In this document: one piece after another, positions 38,819 through 48,770 of the stretch | Layout: each line of letters starts with the position of its first letter | How positions within the stretch are numbered: the stretch's first letter is position 1 | From: Sphingomonas sp. DG1-23 | GTDB lineage: Bacteria > Pseudomonadota > Alphaproteobacteria > Sphingomonadales > Sphingomonadaceae | Assembly: GCF_030730875.1 (NCBI RefSeq) | Contig: NZ_JAVAMA010000010.1 | Span: 62,001-126,000 of the forward strand | DNA length: 64,000 nt | Direction: 5' to 3' | Translations under genes and position numbers: made by a program | Notes under the pieces: model-generated | The model's database searches: none | The model's input: only the letters and a program-made list of their open reading frames with translations | What the model was told of the DNA's origin: nothing

Positions 38819-39850
38819 ATGACCAATCCCATGCGAATCGCCGTCGACGCCATGGGCGGCGATGAGGGGATCGCGGTCATGCTCGCCGGGGTGGCGCGTG
38901 CGCGCCGTCGCTTCGAGGGGATGGAATTCATCCTCGTCGGCGACGAGGCGCAGATCCGCGAGGGTCTGAAGACTCATCCGAATCTCACCGCCGCGTCGGA
39001 AATCGTCCACGCGGCCGGCGTGGTCGCGTCCGACGAAAAGCCGAGCGCCGCGATTCGCCGCGCCAAGACCACGTCGATGGGTATCACCATCGACATGGTG
39101 AAGCAGGGCCGCGCCGGCGCCGCAGTCTCTTCGGGCAATACCGGCGCGCTGATGGCGATGGCCAAATTGTCGCTGCGCACCATGCCGGGCATCGACCGCC
39201 CCGCGCTCGCCGCTTTGATGCCGACCTTGGGCGAGAACGACACGGTGATGCTCGATCTCGGCGCCAATACCGAGGTCGACGCGCAGAATCTCATCCAGTT
39301 CGCGGTGATGGGCGCCGCTTATGCGCGAATCGCGCTCGACCTCGAAAGCCCCCGCGTCGCTTTGCTCAACATCGGCACCGAGGAGATGAAGGGCACCGAC
39401 AAGATTCGCGACGCCGCCGCCGAATTGCGCGCCGCCAAGCATCTGCGGCTCGACTTCAAGGGTTTCATCGAAGGCAATAAATTGTCGCGCGGCGAAGTCG
39501 ACGTGATCGTCTGCGACGGTTTCTCCGGAAACATCGCGCTCAAGACGATCGAAGGCACCGCGCGCTTCGTCGCGGACCTGCTCAAGCGCGCTTTCTCGAG
39601 CTCGACCCGCTCGAAGATCGGCTTCCTGATCTCGCGGCCGGCGACCGAGCTGCTGCGTACCCATCTCGATCCCAACAATCACAATGGCGCGGTGTTTCTC
39701 GGACTCAACGGCATCGTCGTGAAGAGCCATGGCAGCGCGAACGAACTCGGCGTAGATACCGCGATCGGCTTCGCGGCGAAGATGCTGCGCGACGATCTCA
39801 ATCGGCGAATCGCCGAGGATCTCGGGAATTTCGAGGCAAAGGCTGCGTGA
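38819..39850 (+). CDS. plsX: Phosphate acyltransferase PlsX
   Basis: 343 aa enzyme forming acyl-phosphate from acyl-ACP for phospholipid synthesis. Conserved [45 protein letters not shown] and GFISGN-like [28 protein letters not shown]. Length is normal. The stop overlaps the fabH start (GTGA). Confidence 0.95.
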   Translation: MTNPMRIAVDAMGGDEGIAVMLAGVARARRRFEGMEFILVGDEAQIREGLKTHPNLTAASEIVHAAGVVASDEKPSAAIRRAKTTSMGITIDMVKQGRAGAAVSSGNTGALMAMAKLSLRTMPGIDRPALAALMPTLGENDTVMLDLGANTEVDAQNLIQFAVMGAAYARIALDLESPRVALLNIGTEEMKGTDKIRDAAAELRAAKHLRLDFKGFIEGNKLSRGEVDVIVCDGFSGNIALKTIEGTARFVADLLKRAFSSSTRSKIGFLISRPATELLRTHLDPNNHNGAVFLGLNGIVVKSHGSANELGVDTAIGFAAKMLRDDLNRRIAEDLGNFEAKAA

Positions 39851-40818
39851 CCATTCGTTCGGTGATTATCGGTACCGGCGCGTTCCTGCCCGAACGCCGC
39901 GTTTCCAACGCCGAACTGGCGGAACGCGTCGACACGACCGACGAATGGATCGTCGAGCGCACCGGCATCCGCTTCCGCCACATCGCCGGAGAGGGTGAGA
40001 CCACCAGCACGCTGGCGACCAACGCCGCGCGCGCCGCGCTCGAATCGGCGGGGATCGCGGCCGCCAGCATCGATCTTATCGTGCTCGCCACCGCCACGCC
40101 CGACCAGACCTTTCCGGCGAGCGCCACGCGCGTGCAGACCGCCCTCGGCATCGACGACTGCGTCGCGTTCGACGTCGCGGCGGTGTGCTCGGGCTTCCTC
40201 TATGCCGTCCAGGTCGCCGATTCGATGATCCGCGCCGGCGCCCACAAGCGCGCATTGGTGATCGGCGCCGAGACCTTCAGCCGGATCCTCGACTGGGAAG
40301 ACCGCACGACCTGCGTGCTGTTCGGCGACGGCGCCGGCGCGATCATACTCGAGGCGCAGGAAAGCGCGGAGCAGGGCGGCCGCGGCGTGCTTGCGACCCG
40401 CCTGCACGCCGACGGGCGCCACAACGACCTGCTCTATGTCGATGGCGGCCCCTCGACCACGGGGACGGTCGGCAAGCTGCGGATGAAGGGGCGCGAAGTG
40501 TTTCGCCACGCCGTGGTCAACCTTGCCGCAGTGATGTCCGAATCGCTCGACGCCGCCGGCCTGTCGTCGGATCAGGTCGATTGGGTGGTCCCGCACCAGG
40601 CCAATGCCCGCATCCTCGATGCGACGGCCCGCAAGCTCGGCCTCGCCCCCGAGAAGGTCGTGGTGACGGTCGACCAGCATGCCAATACTTCCGCCGCATC
40701 GGTGCCGCTCGCGCTCGACACCGCGGTTCGCGACGGCCGAATCAAGCAGGGCGACCTGATCGTCCTCGAAGCGATGGGCGGCGGATTTACATGGGGTGCT
40801 GCGGTCGTACGTTTCTGA
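39847..40818 (+). CDS. fabH: 3-oxoacyl-ACP synthase III (FabH)
   Basis: 323 aa initiating condensing enzyme of fatty acid synthesis. Catalytic triad Cys114 in [10 protein letters not shown], His250 in [11 protein letters not shown] and Asn280 in [10 protein letters not shown] are all present. GTG start inside the plsX stop. It ends 115 bp before ihfA, so transcription may continue. Confidence 0.96.
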   Translation: MTIRSVIIGTGAFLPERRVSNAELAERVDTTDEWIVERTGIRFRHIAGEGETTSTLATNAARAALESAGIAAASIDLIVLATATPDQTFPASATRVQTALGIDDCVAFDVAAVCSGFLYAVQVADSMIRAGAHKRALVIGAETFSRILDWEDRTTCVLFGDGAGAIILEAQESAEQGGRGVLATRLHADGRHNDLLYVDGGPSTTGTVGKLRMKGREVFRHAVVNLAAVMSESLDAAGLSSDQVDWVVPHQANARILDATARKLGLAPEKVVVTVDQHANTSAASVPLALDTAVRDGRIKQGDLIVLEAMGGGFTWGAAVVRF

Positions 40819-40867
40819 TATGTGTCAGAACGAGTACCGAGTCGTTACCGTAACGGAATGTTGTGGT

Positions 40868-40895
40868 TTGCGACGTTAAGACAATCTGATACGAT
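40868..40895 (+). promoter_or_regulatory. Predicted promoter for ihfA
   Basis: TTGCGA (40868-40873), a 16-base spacer, TACGAT (40890-40895), 37 bp before the ihfA start. Just upstream is a perfect CGTTAC-C-GTAACG palindrome (40843-40855). Motif match only. Confidence 0.45.
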
Positions 40896-40932
40896 CAAGT
40901 CTGAACATGGATCAATTGGGGGACTTGCGGAC

Positions 40933-41232
40933 ATGCCGGCTGCGGGCACGCTGACCAGGGCGGATTTGGCCGAATCGCTGCATCGCGAAGTCGGTCTGTC
41001 GCGTGCCGATGCCGCGCGCCTCGTCGAGCAGATCCTGTCGCATATGTGCGAAGCACTTTCGAAGGGCGAGAACGTCAAGATCTCGGGCTTCGGCAGCTTC
41101 ATCCTGCGCGACAAGGGCGAACGCGTCGGCCGCAACCCCAAGACCGGCGTCGAAGTGCCGATCGCGCCTCGCCGGGTGCTTACCTTCAGAGCCAGCCAGA
41201 TGATGCGCGACCGCATCGTGGCGGGCAGCTGA
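40933..41232 (+). CDS. ihfA: Integration host factor subunit alpha
   Basis: 99 aa, HU/IHF family. It begins [30 protein letters not shown] and has [29 protein letters not shown], where the Pro in GRNPKTG intercalates DNA, and the RRVLTFRAS arm. It bends DNA for recombination and transcription. The ATG at 40933 fits the family; no earlier in-frame ATG exists nearby. merR follows 7 bp later. Confidence 0.95.
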   Translation: MPAAGTLTRADLAESLHREVGLSRADAARLVEQILSHMCEALSKGENVKISGFGSFILRDKGERVGRNPKTGVEVPIAPRRVLTFRASQMMRDRIVAGS

Positions 41233-41239
41233 GCGCGTA

Positions 41240-41578
41240 ATGCCCTCCGCGGAGAAGGCGGCAGGCGCCCTCCGCACCATAGGGGAACTCGCGCAGGAAA
41301 TCGGCCGACCCCAACATATATTAAGATATTGGGAGACGCGGTTCCCGCAATTGCGGCCGCTGACCCGCGCCGGCAATCGCCGTTACTATCGCCCCGACGA
41401 CGTCGCGCTGGTGCGGCGCATCCACCATCTCCTCACCGACGAAGGCTATACGATCCGCGGCGTGCAGAAGCTGCTGGCCGAGGAGAAAGCGAACAAATCG
41501 AGCTCCAGAAGCAGCGCCGAGGGATTTCGCGCGATTCGCGACGCTTTGGTCAAGGCGCTCGAGGAAGACGGCGGCTAG
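41240..41578 (+). CDS. MerR family transcriptional regulator
   Basis: 112 aa. An N-terminal MerR winged helix (RTIGELAQEIGRPQHILRYWETRFPQLRPLTRAGNRRYYRPDDVALVRRIHHLL) is followed by a short helix and no effector domain. This ihfA-neighbour MerR is conserved in alphaproteobacteria; its role is not known to me. Its stop TAG shares the tetranucleotide CTAG (41575-41578) with the stop of the convergent sixA. Confidence 0.9.
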   Translation: MPSAEKAAGALRTIGELAQEIGRPQHILRYWETRFPQLRPLTRAGNRRYYRPDDVALVRRIHHLLTDEGYTIRGVQKLLAEEKANKSSSRSSAEGFRAIRDALVKALEEDGG

Positions 41579-42111
41579 GGCGTATCGGGACCGAGGCTGG
41601 GATCGAGATCGCGCGGGCGGATGAAGCGCGTCAACACGCCGCCGCCCGACAGCACGTCGCCCCAACGTTCCGTCTCGAAGGTCATCTCCGCGAGCGTCGC
41701 GGTCGGGAACTTGACCTCGACTTCGTCGCGCAGCGTTCCGCCGTCCGGCACCAGCAGCAGCACCAGTTCCTCGAGCCCGGGATTGTGCCCGGCGAGCAGG
41801 ACATGCCCGGCCCCGGCAGGGAGATCATGGACGACGTCGAGCAGCGTCGCCGCGGAGGCGAGATAGACGCGCTGATCCCAGGCCGGAGCGAGATCGCTGC
41901 CATAGCCCTGGCTCACCTGATCGAGCGTCTCGACCACCCGCACCGCCGGCGAGGCGACGACATGGTCGAAGGCGAGGCCCAGCGACTTCATGTGGCGCCC
42001 GACCATCGCCGCGGCGCGCTGGCCCTTGGGATTGAGCGGGCGATCGAAATCGCGGGCGACCGGATCGTCCCAGCCCGACTTGGCGTGGCGCAGCAGCGTG
42101 AGCGTCTTCAT
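41575..42111 (-). CDS. SixA-like histidine phosphatase
   Basis: 178 aa. The phosphohistidine motif is TLLRHAKSGWDD (RHAK rather than RHG), with VASPAVRVVETL, LLAGHNPGLEEL supplying the second His and a C-terminal strand. It removes phosphate from protein histidines or small substrates. The ATG at 42111 gives the usual length; earlier in-frame starts lack support. Confidence 0.88.
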   Translation of the reverse strand: MKTLTLLRHAKSGWDDPVARDFDRPLNPKGQRAAAMVGRHMKSLGLAFDHVVASPAVRVVETLDQVSQGYGSDLAPAWDQRVYLASAATLLDVVHDLPAGAGHVLLAGHNPGLEELVLLLVPDGGTLRDEVEVKFPTATLAEMTFETERWGDVLSGGGVLTRFIRPRDLDPSLGPDTP

Positions 42112-42133
42112 CACTACAATCCCGTCAGGCCCG

Positions 42134-44839
42134 TCAGGCGTTCGCGGGCGCGTCATGCCGCAATCGGCTGTCGAGGGAAAGCCGAACGCGCTGGACCGCT
42201 TCGTCGAGCGGCACCCGCAGCACCGGCGTGCCCGGCGGAAAGGCGTCGAGCAGCCGCGACGGCGTCGCCGAGGAGAGCAGGACGAAGCTGCCGCGATCGT
42301 CTGCCCGGCGAATCAGCCGGCCGAACGCCTGCGCCAGCCGCGCACGGACGATGCGGTCGTCATAGGCGGTGCCGCCCCCGGCGAGCCGGCGCGCGGCATG
42401 GAGCACGCTCGGCTTGGGCCAGGGCACGCCCTCCATCACCACCAGCCGCAGCGAATGGCCGGGGACGTCGACGCCGTCCCTGAGCGCGTCGGTGCCGAGC
42501 AAGGAAGTGCGCGGATCGTCGCGGAAAATATCGACCAGAGTCCCCGTGTCGATCGGGTCGACATGCTGGGCGAGCAAGGGCAGCCCCTCGCGCGCCAGCC
42601 GATCGGCGATGCGGGCATGGACCGCGCGCAGCCGGCGGATCGCGGTGAACAGCCCGAGCGTGCCGCCGCCGGCCGCGACGACCAGCCGGGCATAGGCGTT
42701 GGCGAGTGCGGGCAAGTCGCCGCGCTTGACGTCGGTGACGATCAGCACTTCGGCCTGGCCCGGATAATCGAACGGGCTGGCCGCCGCGAAGCGCTGCGCC
42801 GGGCGCAGCAGATGTGCCGCCCCCGAGCGCGCCTCGGCGACGTCCCAGTCGCCGCCGGCGCGCAAGGTCGCCGAGGTGATCACGGCGCCGTGCGCGGGCT
42901 CGAGCACGGTCTTCGCAAAGGGTTTGGACGGATCGAGCCAATGGCGATGCAGCCCGATATCATATTCACGCCCCTCGACTCGATCGACGGCGAGCCAATC
43001 GACATATTCGGGATCGGCCGGGCCACCGATTCGCGCGATCAGCGCGAGCCACGCGCCGACGGTCTCGGTGCGCCAGCCGAGCGAGGCGATCGCGCCTTCG
43101 ATCCGCGCGCGGGCCGGGCCGTCCATCCAGTCGGGCGCGTCGGCGAGCACCGCCTCGAGCCGGCGGCCGAGCTTGACCAGCGGACGTACCAGCGAATCGA
43201 GCGCCGCCCCGGCGGGTCCTGCCGCCTCGACCAGGGCGGCGTCGGGCTCGGCGAGCTCGGTCTCGAGTCCATAGCCGGCATCGCCCGAGCCGTTGACGTC
43301 GCGCGCATAGACCAGCCCGCGTACCGCGGCGAGCAACGCCTCGACCGGACCGAACGGCTCACCTTCGTTCAACCGCTGGAGCCAGCCGTCGCTCGGCAAG
43401 GCGCGGGCGGCATCGACCGCCTCGGCGATCGCGCGGCCGCCTTCCTCGTCATAGCTGGCGACGTCGGACAGCCGGGCCGCCAGCCCACGCCGGCGCCCGC
43501 GCGATCCCGATTCGGGGCCGGTGACCCAGCGGCGGATCTCGATCGCCTCCTGCCCGGTGAGTGCCGCCGAGAACATCGCGTCGGCGGCGTCGAACAGATG
43601 ATGCCCCTCGTCGAACACATAGCGCGTCGGCCGCGTCGCGGATTCGCGGCCGCGGGCGGCGTTGACCATCACCAACGCGTGATTGGCGATGACGATGTCG
43701 GCTTCGGCCGAGGCGCGCGCCGCGCGCTCGATGAAGCATTTCCGGTAGTGCGGGCAGCCGGCATAGATGCATTCGCCGCGCCGGTCGGTCAGCGCAGTCG
43801 AGCCGTTGCGGCGGAACAAGGTGGGCAGCCAGCCGGGCAAATCGCCGCCGACCATGTCGCCATCGGCGCTGTACGCCGCCCAGCGCGCGACCAGTTGCGC
43901 GAGGATCGCGGCGCGGCCGGCGAACCCGCCCTGCAGCGCGTCCTCGAGGTTGAGCAGGCATAGATAATTCTCGCGGCCCTTGCGGGTGACGACCCGCGCC
44001 TTGCGGGTCGCGGCGTCGGGAAACAGCCGTTCGCCTTCATGGGCGAGCTGGCGCTGGAGCGCCTTGGTGAAGGTCGACACCCAGACCGGTCCCTCGGCGC
44101 GCTCGGCCCAGAGCGAGGCAGGGGCGAGGTAGCCGAGCGTCTTGCCGATGCCCGTCCCCGCTTCGGCGAGCACCAGATTGGGCGAATCGCGCACTTCGCG
44201 CGGCGCGAAGGCGCCCGCCGCGGCGGCGGCATAATCGCGCTGGCCCTGCCGCTGCTCGGCGCCGCTGCCGGTGAGCCGCGCCAACCGCTCGGCGATATCG
44301 GCGTCGGGCAAGCTGATCGTCCGCGGCGCGGGTCGCGGCGCGCGCTCCTCCCATTCGGGCAGCTTCGAAAACAGCCAGCGCTCGGCCTGGGCTGGCTTGG
44401 GGATCGTGGCGCTCAGCGTCGGCGCCCAGGGCCAGCGCAGCCGGAACAGCGACTGGAGCGCATTCCACGCGCCTTCGCGCTCGGCCCATGGCCCGGCAGG
44501 GACGGCGAGCAGCGCCGCCGCGGCTTCGCGGAGGAAGCCCGCGACATCCGCGTCGTTCGCCGGCACGTCGAGTCCAGTGGCACGCGCCAGTCCCTTGGCC
44601 GTCGGCACCATGAAGCGCGCGGGATGGAGGAAAGCGAACAATTCGAGCAGGTCGAGCCCGTTGAGCTCGGGATGGCCGAGCCGCTGGCCGATCAGCGGCG
44701 CATTGAGCAACAGGATCGGGGTGTCGGCGGCGAAGCGGATCGCCTCGCCGCGGCTCACCGCGCGGGTCTCGTCGGCGGTGGCGATCCAGATACCGCCATG
44801 GCTGGCGTGGAGCGCGGGATAAGGCAGCGGGGGCATCAT
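42134..44839 (-). CDS. dinG: DinG-like ATP-dependent DNA helicase (XPD type)
   Basis: 901 aa superfamily 2 helicase. Walker A EAGTGIGKT is at 226-234, and the motif II is DEGH at 410-413 (a DEAH variant). The iron-sulfur cysteines C294, C357, C362 and C368 (CIYAGCPHYRKC) lie between motifs I and II, the XPD/DinG arrangement. The C-terminal half has TSATL, DPIDTGTLVDIFRDD and QAFGRLIRR (motif VI). A 170-residue N-terminal extension of unclear fold precedes the helicase. It probably unwinds forked or R-loop structures. The start at 44839 follows no clear LexA box. Confidence 0.92.
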   Translation of the reverse strand: MMPPLPYPALHASHGGIWIATADETRAVSRGEAIRFAADTPILLLNAPLIGQRLGHPELNGLDLLELFAFLHPARFMVPTAKGLARATGLDVPANDADVAGFLREAAAALLAVPAGPWAEREGAWNALQSLFRLRWPWAPTLSATIPKPAQAERWLFSKLPEWEERAPRPAPRTISLPDADIAERLARLTGSGAEQRQGQRDYAAAAAGAFAPREVRDSPNLVLAEAGTGIGKTLGYLAPASLWAERAEGPVWVSTFTKALQRQLAHEGERLFPDAATRKARVVTRKGRENYLCLLNLEDALQGGFAGRAAILAQLVARWAAYSADGDMVGGDLPGWLPTLFRRNGSTALTDRRGECIYAGCPHYRKCFIERAARASAEADIVIANHALVMVNAARGRESATRPTRYVFDEGHHLFDAADAMFSAALTGQEAIEIRRWVTGPESGSRGRRRGLAARLSDVASYDEEGGRAIAEAVDAARALPSDGWLQRLNEGEPFGPVEALLAAVRGLVYARDVNGSGDAGYGLETELAEPDAALVEAAGPAGAALDSLVRPLVKLGRRLEAVLADAPDWMDGPARARIEGAIASLGWRTETVGAWLALIARIGGPADPEYVDWLAVDRVEGREYDIGLHRHWLDPSKPFAKTVLEPAHGAVITSATLRAGGDWDVAEARSGAAHLLRPAQRFAAASPFDYPGQAEVLIVTDVKRGDLPALANAYARLVVAAGGGTLGLFTAIRRLRAVHARIADRLAREGLPLLAQHVDPIDTGTLVDIFRDDPRTSLLGTDALRDGVDVPGHSLRLVVMEGVPWPKPSVLHAARRLAGGGTAYDDRIVRARLAQAFGRLIRRADDRGSFVLLSSATPSRLLDAFPPGTPVLRVPLDEAVQRVRLSLDSRLRHDAPANA

Positions 44840-44903
44840 CGCGGAGCCACTCTGTACGCATTTCGTTCCGCTTGAACAGCCGTCACCGGCGTTTCGCGCT
44901 ATT

Positions 44904-45344
44904 TCACGCCGGCTGCGACTCGCGCAGCGCCTTCCACAGCCGCTGGACGCCGCGATTGAGAATGCCGAGTGCTTCGCCATCCATTCCCGCGCGCTCGAGC
45001 AGCGTCTCGGCGAGGCAGCCGCACGATTCGCGCATCTCCGCGCCGCGAGGAGTCAGGCGCACCTGCACCTGGCGCTCGTCGGACGGGTTGCGCTGCCGCG
45101 CCACGAAGCCGGCCGCTTCGAGCCGCTTCACCAAAGGCGTGACCGTGCTCGACTCGAGCGCGAGGCGCTCGGCGATCGCCCCCACGGTACGGCCATCCTC
45201 CTCCCACAGCGCATGCAGGACGAGATATTGCGGATAGGTGATGCCGAGCTGGTCGAGCATCGGCTTGTAGGCGCGGGTGATCGCCATGCTGGTCGCATAG
45301 AGCGAAAAGCAGAGCTGATCATCGAGCGGAAGCGCGGCGGCCAC
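44904..45344 (-). CDS. ohrR: OhrR family organic-peroxide-sensing repressor
   Basis: 146 aa MarR-fold regulator. The reactive Cys12 lies in LDDQLCFSLYATSMAITRAY, the OhrR signature. C108 and C110 (ESCGC) near the C-terminus may resolve it, as in 2-Cys OhrR. The winged helix is GAIAERLALESSTVTPLVKRLEAAGFV. Divergent from ohr with shared operators between them. Oxidation by organic hydroperoxides would release ohr. Confidence 0.93.
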   Translation of the reverse strand: MAAALPLDDQLCFSLYATSMAITRAYKPMLDQLGITYPQYLVLHALWEEDGRTVGAIAERLALESSTVTPLVKRLEAAGFVARQRNPSDERQVQVRLTPRGAEMRESCGCLAETLLERAGMDGEALGILNRGVQRLWKALRESQPA

Positions 45345-45384
45345 ATCATTCTCCTTCGATCCCGGTACTTATCGGAAAGATAGA

Positions 45385-45458
45385 TATCGCGATAACATTT
45401 CCCCTGGACAAGACCCGACGCATCACCTAGTTAATACATATCGCGATAATTATTATCG
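45385..45458. promoter_or_regulatory. OhrR operators between ohrR and ohr
   Basis: TATCGCGATA occurs twice as a perfect palindrome (45385-45394 and 45439-45448). A third related element CGATAATTATTATCG overlaps the second (45444-45458). The rest of the 136-bp divergent region is AT-rich. Two or more operators 54 bp apart suit repression of both genes. Confidence 0.8.
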
Positions 45459-45480
45459 CACAAAACGTGAGGAGTCGACC

Positions 45481-45906
45481 ATGTCCGTAGACGTGAAATA
45501 CCGCACCCGCGCCACTTCGACCGGCGGCCGCGACGGCGAAACCCGTTCGGAGGACGGACGCTTCGCCGCCCGGCTCTCGACTCCGAAGGAACTCGGCGGC
45601 GCCGGCGGCGACGGCACCAATCCCGAGCAATTGTTCGCCGCCGGCTATTCGGCCTGCTTCATCGGCGCGCTCAAGGTCGCCGGGCAACAGCTCAAGCTCA
45701 AGGTTCCTGCCGAGACGAGCGTGACCGCCACGGTCGGCATCGGTCCGCGCGCGGCGGGCGGGTTCGGCATCACCGCCGATCTCGCGATCAGCCTGCCCGG
45801 AGTCGATCGCGCCGATGCCGAGAAGCTGGTCGCGGCAGCGCACCAGATTTGCCCCTATTCGAACGCCACGCGGGGCAATGTCGATGTCGGCCTGATCGTG
45901 GCCTGA
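45481..45906 (+). CDS. ohr: Organic hydroperoxide resistance protein Ohr
   Basis: 141 aa peroxidase of the OsmC/Ohr family, detoxifying organic hydroperoxides. Catalytic Cys59 is in FAAGYSACFIGAL and Cys124 in HQICPYSNATRGN, both with standard spacing. GAGGAGTCGACC is the ribosome site before the ATG. Regulated by the divergent OhrR. Confidence 0.95.
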   Translation: MSVDVKYRTRATSTGGRDGETRSEDGRFAARLSTPKELGGAGGDGTNPEQLFAAGYSACFIGALKVAGQQLKLKVPAETSVTATVGIGPRAAGGFGITADLAISLPGVDRADAEKLVAAAHQICPYSNATRGNVDVGLIVA

Positions 45907-45990
45907 TTTCGGAGCGCCGCGCGTCGCCCGGCGGCGCGCGGACTCGCGAGGGTGGAACGTGCCGCCGCGCTTCGCTAGACGCGGCTGATC

Positions 45991-47568
45991 ATGACCGACA
46001 AGACCGAACTCCGCGCCGCCGCGCTCGACTCCAAGGCCTGGCCCTATGAAGAGGCCCGGAAACTGCTCAAGCGCTATCCCGACGGTGCGCCGGCCAAGGG
46101 GCATGTGCTGTTCGAGACCGGCTACGGCCCGTCGGGGCTGCCGCATATCGGCACGTTCAACGAAGTGCTGCGCACGACGATGGTCCGCCGCGCGTTCGAG
46201 GCGCTGTCCGACATTCCGACCCGGCTGATCGCGTTCAGCGACGACATGGACGGACTGCGGAAGGTGCCCGACAATATCCCCAACAAGGAAATGCTCGCCG
46301 AACATCTCGGCAAGCCGCTGACCCGCATTCCCGATCCGTTCGGCACGCATGACAGCTTCGCCGCGCACAACAACGCCCTGCTCCGGGAATTCCTCGACCG
46401 CTTCGGCTTCGACTACGAATTCGTCTCGTCGACCGACTATTATGAAGGCGGCAAGTTCGACGACGCGCTCAGGAACGTGCTGCGCCACTATCAGGGCATC
46501 ATGGACGTGATGCTGCCGACGCTTCGGAAGGAGCGCCAGGCGACCTATTCGCCGGTGCTGCCGGTCAGCCCGAAGAGCGGCGTGGTGCTGCAGGTGCCGA
46601 TCGAGGTGCTCGACGCCGAGGCGGGGATGATCGCGTTCGACGATGACGGCGAGCGCGTCGAGCAATCGATCCTCGGCGGCAGGGCCAAGCTGCAATGGAA
46701 AGTCGACTGGGCGATGCGCTGGGTCGCTTTGGGCGTCGATTACGAGATGGCGGGCAAGGACCTGATCGATTCGGTGATCCAATCGTCCAAGATCACGCGC
46801 GTGCTCGGCGGCAGGCCGCCCGAAGGCTTCAATTACGAGATGTTCCTCGACGAGAAGGGCGAGAAGATCTCCAAATCCAAGGGCAACGGGCTCAGCCTCG
46901 AACAATGGCTGACCTATGGCCCCGACGAGAGCCTCGCCTTCTACATCTATCGCGAGCCCAAAAAGGCCAAGGCGCTGCATCTCGGGCTGATCCCGCGCGC
47001 GGTGGACGATTATTGGCAGTTCCGCGGCAATTATGCCGATCAGCCGATCGCGCAGCAGCTCGGCAACCCGGTCCATCACATCCATAATGGGCCGCCGCCC
47101 GCCGAGACGCTGCCGGTGACCTTCGGGCTGCTGCTCAATCTCGTCGGCGTGATGGGAGAGGCGAGCAAGGAGCAGGTCTGGGGCTATCTCGCCAATTACG
47201 TGCCCGACGCGACGCCCGACGCGTATCCGGCGCTCGACAATCTGATCGGCTATGCGCTGGCCTATGCCCGCGATTTCGTGACCCCGACGCTCAGTCGCCG
47301 CGCGCCCGAGGGCGTCGAGGTCGCGGCATTGCAGCGGCTCGATGCCGAACTCGCCGCGCTCCCCGCAGACGCCTCCGCCGAGGACATCCAGAATCTGGTC
47401 TACGAGATCGGCAAGACCGGCGGGTTCGAGAATTTGCGCGACTGGTTCAAGGCGCTGTACGAGACCTTGCTCGGCTCCGAGCAGGGGCCGCGAATGGGCA
47501 GCTTCATCGCGCTCTACGGAATCGCAAACAGCCGCAGGCTGATCGCAGAGGCGCTCGCCAAGGCATGA
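45991..47568 (+). CDS. lysK: Lysyl-tRNA synthetase, class I
   Basis: 525 aa LysRS-I, the archaeal/alphaproteobacterial form, distinct from class II LysS. The HIGH motif is [10 protein letters not shown] (HIGT at 52-55) and the KMSKS motif is [10 protein letters not shown] (292-296). The C-terminal half is the helical anticodon-binding domain. The stop overlaps the nhaA ATG (ATGA), coupling the two. Confidence 0.95.
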   Translation: MTDKTELRAAALDSKAWPYEEARKLLKRYPDGAPAKGHVLFETGYGPSGLPHIGTFNEVLRTTMVRRAFEALSDIPTRLIAFSDDMDGLRKVPDNIPNKEMLAEHLGKPLTRIPDPFGTHDSFAAHNNALLREFLDRFGFDYEFVSSTDYYEGGKFDDALRNVLRHYQGIMDVMLPTLRKERQATYSPVLPVSPKSGVVLQVPIEVLDAEAGMIAFDDDGERVEQSILGGRAKLQWKVDWAMRWVALGVDYEMAGKDLIDSVIQSSKITRVLGGRPPEGFNYEMFLDEKGEKISKSKGNGLSLEQWLTYGPDESLAFYIYREPKKAKALHLGLIPRAVDDYWQFRGNYADQPIAQQLGNPVHHIHNGPPPAETLPVTFGLLLNLVGVMGEASKEQVWGYLANYVPDATPDAYPALDNLIGYALAYARDFVTPTLSRRAPEGVEVAALQRLDAELAALPADASAEDIQNLVYEIGKTGGFENLRDWFKALYETLLGSEQGPRMGSFIALYGIANSRRLIAEALAKA

Positions 47569-48770
47569 TCCACCGCGTCCGCTCGGCCACCCGCGATTTT
47601 CTTCACGGCGAGGCGGCGGGCGGGATCGTGCTGATGGCGGCGGCGGCATGCGCGATGCTCGTCGCCAATCTGCCCGGCTGGTCGGACGCCTATTTCCACG
47701 CGCTGCATTTCGAGACCGGCCCGGTGATCAGCCCGAAATATGGGCCGATGACGGTGCATCTGTGGATCAACGACGCCGTGATGGCCGTGTTCTTCCTGCT
47801 CGTCGGGCTCGAGATCAAGCGCGAGTTCGTTGCCGGGCGGCTCGCCAGCTGGCAGCGGCGGCGGCTGCCGGTGGCCGCCGCCGCGGCGGGGATGGCGGTG
47901 CCGGCCCTGCTCTATCTGCTCGTCGCGGGGCGCCAGCCGGCGCTCGTCCAGGGCTGGGCGATCCCGGCGGCGACCGATATCGCGTTTGCGATCGGCGTGC
48001 TCGCGATCCTCGGCACGCGCGCGCCGACGTCGCTCAAATTGTTCCTCACCACGGTCGCGATCGTCGACGATCTCGGCGCGGTGCTGATCATCGCCTTGTT
48101 CTACACCGCCGAGCTCGACCTGGTCGCGCTGGCGCTCGCCGCGGCGGTGCTGCTGGCGATGCTGCTGCTCAACCGGCGCGGGGTGCGGCGGCTGTCCCCC
48201 TATCTGTTGCTCGCCATTCTGCTGTGGGTCTTCGTGTTTCGGTCCGGAGTCCACGCCACGGTCGCCGGCGTGCTCGCCGCGCTGACCATTCCGATCGGCG
48301 CGCGACCGGACGAATCGTCGCTCCACCGGCTCGAGCATGCGCTCCATCCGTGGTCGGCGTTTCTGGTCGTGCCTTTGTTCGGCTTCGCCAATGCCGGAGT
48401 GTCGCTCGCCGGGGTGTCGCCATGGGTATTGCTCGACCCGCTGCCGCTGGGCATCGCGCTGGGGCTGTTTCTCGGCAAGCAATTGGGCATCTTCGGCAGC
48501 GTGTGGGTCGCGCATCGCAGCGGATTCGCGCCGAAGCCGGGCTGGTCGAGCTGGCTGCAAATCTATGGCGTGTCACTGCTCGCCGGGATCGGATTCACGA
48601 TGAGCCTGTTCATCGGCGGGCTCGCCTTTGCCGGAAATGCCGCGCTGACCGACGAAGTGAAGATCGGGGTGCTCGGCGGATCTCTGCTGTCGGCAGTGGC
48701 GGGGTATCTGGTGCTGCGGCTCGCGCCTTCGCCGCGCGCGCTGGCGGTCAGGCGACGGCAGCCGGGCTGA
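47565..48770 (+). CDS. nhaA: Na+/H+ antiporter NhaA
   Basis: 401 aa, about 12 helices. The sodium-binding aspartates are in [18 protein letters not shown] and [42 protein letters not shown] and [15 protein letters not shown] are also typical. It exports Na+ at alkaline pH. Its last 23 bp overlap the convergent MFS gene. Confidence 0.95.
   Translation: MIHRVRSATRDFLHGEAAGGIVLMAAAACAMLVANLPGWSDAYFHALHFETGPVISPKYGPMTVHLWINDAVMAVFFLLVGLEIKREFVAGRLASWQRRRLPVAAAAAGMAVPALLYLLVAGRQPALVQGWAIPAATDIAFAIGVLAILGTRAPTSLKLFLTTVAIVDDLGAVLIIALFYTAELDLVALALAAAVLLAMLLLNRRGVRRLSPYLLLAILLWVFVFRSGVHATVAGVLAALTIPIGARPDESSLHRLEHALHPWSAFLVVPLFGFANAGVSLAGVSPWVLLDPLPLGIALGLFLGKQLGIFGSVWVAHRSGFAPKPGWSSWLQIYGVSLLAGIGFTMSLFIGGLAFAGNAALTDEVKIGVLGGSLLSAVAGYLVLRLAPSPRALAVRRRQPG

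Noticed and set aside
44840..44903. GTTC-N5-GAAC upstream of dinG as a LexA box
   Set aside because: It is an inverted repeat with the wrong spacing; the alphaproteobacterial box is GTTC-N7-GTTC as before mmcB.
45907..45990. A terminator after ohr
   Set aside because: The region is GC-rich with only a 6-bp imperfect stem and no T-run.
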